8,885 nucleotides of DNA, taken from an uncultured Ruminococcus sp. (GTDB lineage Bacteria > Bacillota > Clostridia > Oscillospirales > Acutalibacteraceae). The notes under the pieces were generated by a model that made no database searches, was not told the DNA's origin, and saw only the letters and a program-made list of their open reading frames with translations. The DNA lies in contig CACYBZ010000126.1 in the NCBI GenBank assembly GCA_902772795.1, positions 1 to 8,885 on the forward strand, written 5' to 3'. Positions 7,056 to 8,885 of the stretch are shown here, one piece after another (the first letter of the stretch is position 1; the number at the start of each line of letters is the position of its first letter). Position numbers and translations under genes: made by a program.

Positions 7056-8039
7056 ATGCAGGAAATGATTGACCTTTACAACAAAAACAGAGAACGTACA
7101 GGGAAAGTGATAGCAAAGGGAACAGAAGATACCTGTCAGTTAAAGGGAGAATATCGTTTAATTGTTCACGTCTGTATTTTCAATTCATACGGAGAAATGC
7201 TGATTCAGCGAAGACAGCCATTCAAAAGATATTTCGCAGACCAGTGGGATATTACTGTAGGCGGTGCTGTACAGGCAGGCGAAACATCGGCACAGGCAGG
7301 CGAACGTGAAGTTTTTGAAGAACTGGGGTTAAAAATTTCGCTCAAAAACAGACACCCGTTGCTCAGCATGAATTTTGCCAAAGGATTTGGTGACGTTTAT
7401 CTGATTGAAAAAAACGATATTGATATTGACAAACTTACCCTTCAGTACGAAGAAGTCAAATCCGTCAGATGGGCAACCAGAGAAAAAATATTTTCCATGA
7501 TAGATAACGGAAAATTCATTCCCTATAATAAAGGATTTATCGAAATGCTGTTTTTCAAAAGAAACCATTCCGATAATTTTATAGATTCCAGAAAATTTCA
7601 CTTTAACAAAAATCTTATCCCCATAAAATTTTATGACAGTCTGACAGATGAGCAACTCAGCGACGAAGATACCGTAAAATACGCTGTCATTATTGCCCGT
7701 TACCGAGAACACTTTATTTTCTGTAAGCACATTGACCGAAACACTTATGAACTCCCCGGAGGACACAGAGAACACGGCGAAACCATCACACAGGCAGCCG
7801 AAAGAGAATTGCGTGAAGAAACGGGAGCGACCGATTTTGTCATGTCACCGATATGCGGTTATAAGGTCGAAGATTATGGCATACTGTATTTTGCGGAAGT
7901 ATTCGAGCTTGGGGAAGAACTTTCCCATGAAATCCAGCGGATAAAATTGTTCAAGAAAATTCCGAACAGACTGACGTATCCCTATATCCACCCTTTTTTA
8001 TTGATGGAAGCGAAAAAAAGACATTTCATTGCCCTATAA
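7056..8039 (+). CDS. Tandem Nudix hydrolase (two complete Nudix domains)
   Basis: The 327-residue product contains two full Nudix boxes. Box 1 (70-92) and box 2 (236-258) both keep the GX5EX7REUXEEXGU pattern with all catalytic glutamates (REVFEELGL; RELREETGA). The N-terminal half (about 1-165) resembles isopentenyl-diphosphate-isomerase-like Nudix enzymes (HVCIFNSYGEMLIQRRQP). The C-terminal half (about 190-320) resembles the YtkD type that hydrolyses oxidised or canonical dNTPs (TYELPGGHREHGET, then GYKVED). Nudix enzymes cleave nucleoside diphosphates linked to another group; the substrates of either domain here cannot be read from sequence. GGAGGA (7042-7047) lies 8 bases before ATG, and the gene starts 16 bases after the topoisomerase B subunit, so the two are probably cotranscribed. 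It separates the two topoisomerase subunit genes. A house-cleaning role in nucleotide pool protection is an inference. Confidence 0.92.
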   Translation: MQEMIDLYNKNRERTGKVIAKGTEDTCQLKGEYRLIVHVCIFNSYGEMLIQRRQPFKRYFADQWDITVGGAVQAGETSAQAGEREVFEELGLKISLKNRHPLLSMNFAKGFGDVYLIEKNDIDIDKLTLQYEEVKSVRWATREKIFSMIDNGKFIPYNKGFIEMLFFKRNHSDNFIDSRKFHFNKNLIPIKFYDSLTDEQLSDEDTVKYAVIIARYREHFIFCKHIDRNTYELPGGHREHGETITQAAERELREETGATDFVMSPICGYKVEDYGILYFAEVFELGEELSHEIQRIKLFKKIPNRLTYPYIHPFLLMEAKKRHFIAL

Positions 8040-8050
8040 ATACCCATCTC

Positions 8051-8160
8051 CCAAATCTGCGACAGCAGATTTTCCCTGAAGTTTCGGTCAAGCCTTTTCA
8101 AAGGCTTGCGGGGTTCAGGGGCAGAGCCCCTGATGGGGGTGCGGGGGCGAAGCCCCTGCA
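8051..8160 (+). repeat. Palindromic intergenic repeat element, copy 2
   Basis: This is a second copy of the element at 101-213, in the same orientation, 3 bases shorter in the linker after the first hairpin. Its four hairpins are AAATCTGC / GCAGATTT (8053-8060, 8065-8072), CAAGCCTTT / AAAGGCTTG (8089-8097, 8100-8108), CAGGGGC / GCCCCTG (8116-8122, 8126-8132) and CGGGGGC / GCCCCTG (8142-8148, 8152-8158, with one G-T pair). It fills the 154-base gap between the Nudix gene and the topoisomerase A subunit gene, starting 12 bases after the Nudix stop. No T-run follows, so it is not a clear intrinsic terminator; it may stabilise or attenuate the transcript. Confidence 0.85.
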
Positions 8161-8193
8161 TTGCAATAACAAGTGAAAGACGGTGTAACCATT

Positions 8194-8885
8194 ATGCCAC
8201 CCAGAAAGACCAACAAACCTAAAAGAACTTCTTTGCCCGCCGTAAAGGGAATTATTGACGGTGCAGGAGAGGTTGTTCAACAGAAAATTGCCACTACCAT
8301 AGAAGAAAACTATATGCCCTATGCCATGAGCGTTATCCTGAGCCGTGCCATTCCCGAAATAGACGGTTTCAAGCCCAGTCACCGGAAACTGCTTTATACC
8401 ATGTACAAAATGGGACTGCTGTCAGGGGCAAGAACAAAATCTGCCAACATTGTCGGACAGACCATGCGGTTGAATCCTCATGGTGACAGTGCCATTTACG
8501 ACACCATGGTAAGATTAAGCCGTGGATATGAAGCACTTCTGCACCCCTATATCGACTCCAAAGGAAATTTCGGAAAATTTTACAGTCGGGATATGGCATG
8601 GGCAGCCTCAAGATACACCGAGGCAAAGCTTGACGGTATTTGTAACGAACTTTTCCGAGATATCGACAAGGATACCATCGACTTTGTTGACAACTATGAC
8701 AATACCATGAAAGAACCTACATTGTTACCTGCAACCTATCCTTCCGTATTGGTCAATGCCAATACGGGAATTGCTGTGGGTATGGCAAGTTCCATATGTT
8801 CTTTCAATCTGCAGGAAATATGCGATACCACTATCGCCCTCATCAAAGACAGCAGACACAATATTTCCGATACTCTGCCTGCCCC
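8194..8885 (+). CDS. parC: Type IIA DNA topoisomerase subunit A (ParC/GyrA-like), 3' end outside window
   Basis: An open frame from ATG 8194 to the window end gives 230 residues of the DNA-cleaving subunit; the rest lies beyond the edge. After a basic, variable N-terminus (about 1-30), it shows NYMPYAMSVILSRAIPEIDG (39-58), FKPSHRKLLYTM, the quinolone-region block PHGDSAIYDT (95-104, with Ser99 and Asp103 at the usual resistance sites unmutated), and the catalytic RYTE with Tyr141. The stretch before the tyrosine, GNFGKFYSRDMAWAASRYTE, departs from the GNFGSxDGD...AAxRYTE of ordinary GyrA/ParC. An in-frame TAA at 8167 limits upstream extension; GTG 8173 is possible but lacks a ribosome binding site. 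The Shine-Dalgarno for ATG 8194 is weak (GGTG, 8182-8185). It pairs with the B subunit at 5048-7039; topoisomerase IV is the likeliest identity, but it could be annotated as a second gyrase. Confidence 0.93.
   Translation, partial: MPPRKTNKPKRTSLPAVKGIIDGAGEVVQQKIATTIEENYMPYAMSVILSRAIPEIDGFKPSHRKLLYTMYKMGLLSGARTKSANIVGQTMRLNPHGDSAIYDTMVRLSRGYEALLHPYIDSKGNFGKFYSRDMAWAASRYTEAKLDGICNELFRDIDKDTIDFVDNYDNTMKEPTLLPATYPSVLVNANTGIAVGMASSICSFNLQEICDTTIALIKDSRHNISDTLPA

Noticed and set aside
8098..8626. Two minus-strand frames across the repeat and the start of parC.
   Set aside because: They lie antisense to the GyrA/ParC-like coding sequence and the palindromic repeat; the plus-strand reading explains the region fully.

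Overview
The window looks like chromosome from a Gram-positive, endospore-lineage member of the class Clostridia, most likely Ruminococcus-like (Oscillospiraceae/Ruminococcaceae). Reasons: spmA/spmB and an AbrB-type regulator are present, Shine-Dalgarno sites are strong and purine-rich, base composition is moderately AT-rich, and the type IIA topoisomerase pair resembles the divergent version I associate with gut Clostridia. The taxonomic call is an inference from remembered family resemblance, not from a search.

Layout. Positions 1-213 hold no gene but a chain of GC-rich palindromes, part of which recurs at 8051-8160. Positions 224-1316 (minus strand) are spmA-spmB, the spore maturation membrane pair, overlapping through the spmA stop codon and the spmB ribosome binding site. 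A divergent gene at 1420-1689 (+) encodes a short AbrB-family regulator with a CxxC...CxxC tail. It converges on a minus-strand 143-residue helical protein (1796-2227), with a shared bidirectional terminator at 1734-1787. From 2298 onward everything reads on the plus strand: a promoter-like TATAAT framed by an inverted repeat, then radC (2362-3045), uvrB (3072-5045), a ParE/GyrB-like subunit (5048-7039), a tandem Nudix hydrolase (7056-8039), a palindromic repeat element, and the first 230 codons of the matching ParC/GyrA-like subunit, which runs off the right edge.

How the genes fit together. The plus-strand block is a plausible genome-maintenance transcription unit: a JAMM-family RadC protein, nucleotide excision repair (UvrB), a type II topoisomerase made of two subunits, and a two-domain Nudix protein that could act on damaged or surplus nucleotides. 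Spacing is tight from radC to the Nudix gene (26 nt, near-overlap, 16 nt); the only larger gap is the 154 nt before parC, which is filled by the repeat. The left part is sporulation and transition-state related and transcriptionally separate.

Nothing here is clearly a new defence or mobile system. The items most worth a second look are the palindromic repeat family, whose two copies differ by paired changes that preserve the stems with G-U pairs on the plus strand, and the double-Nudix gene inserted between the two topoisomerase subunits.
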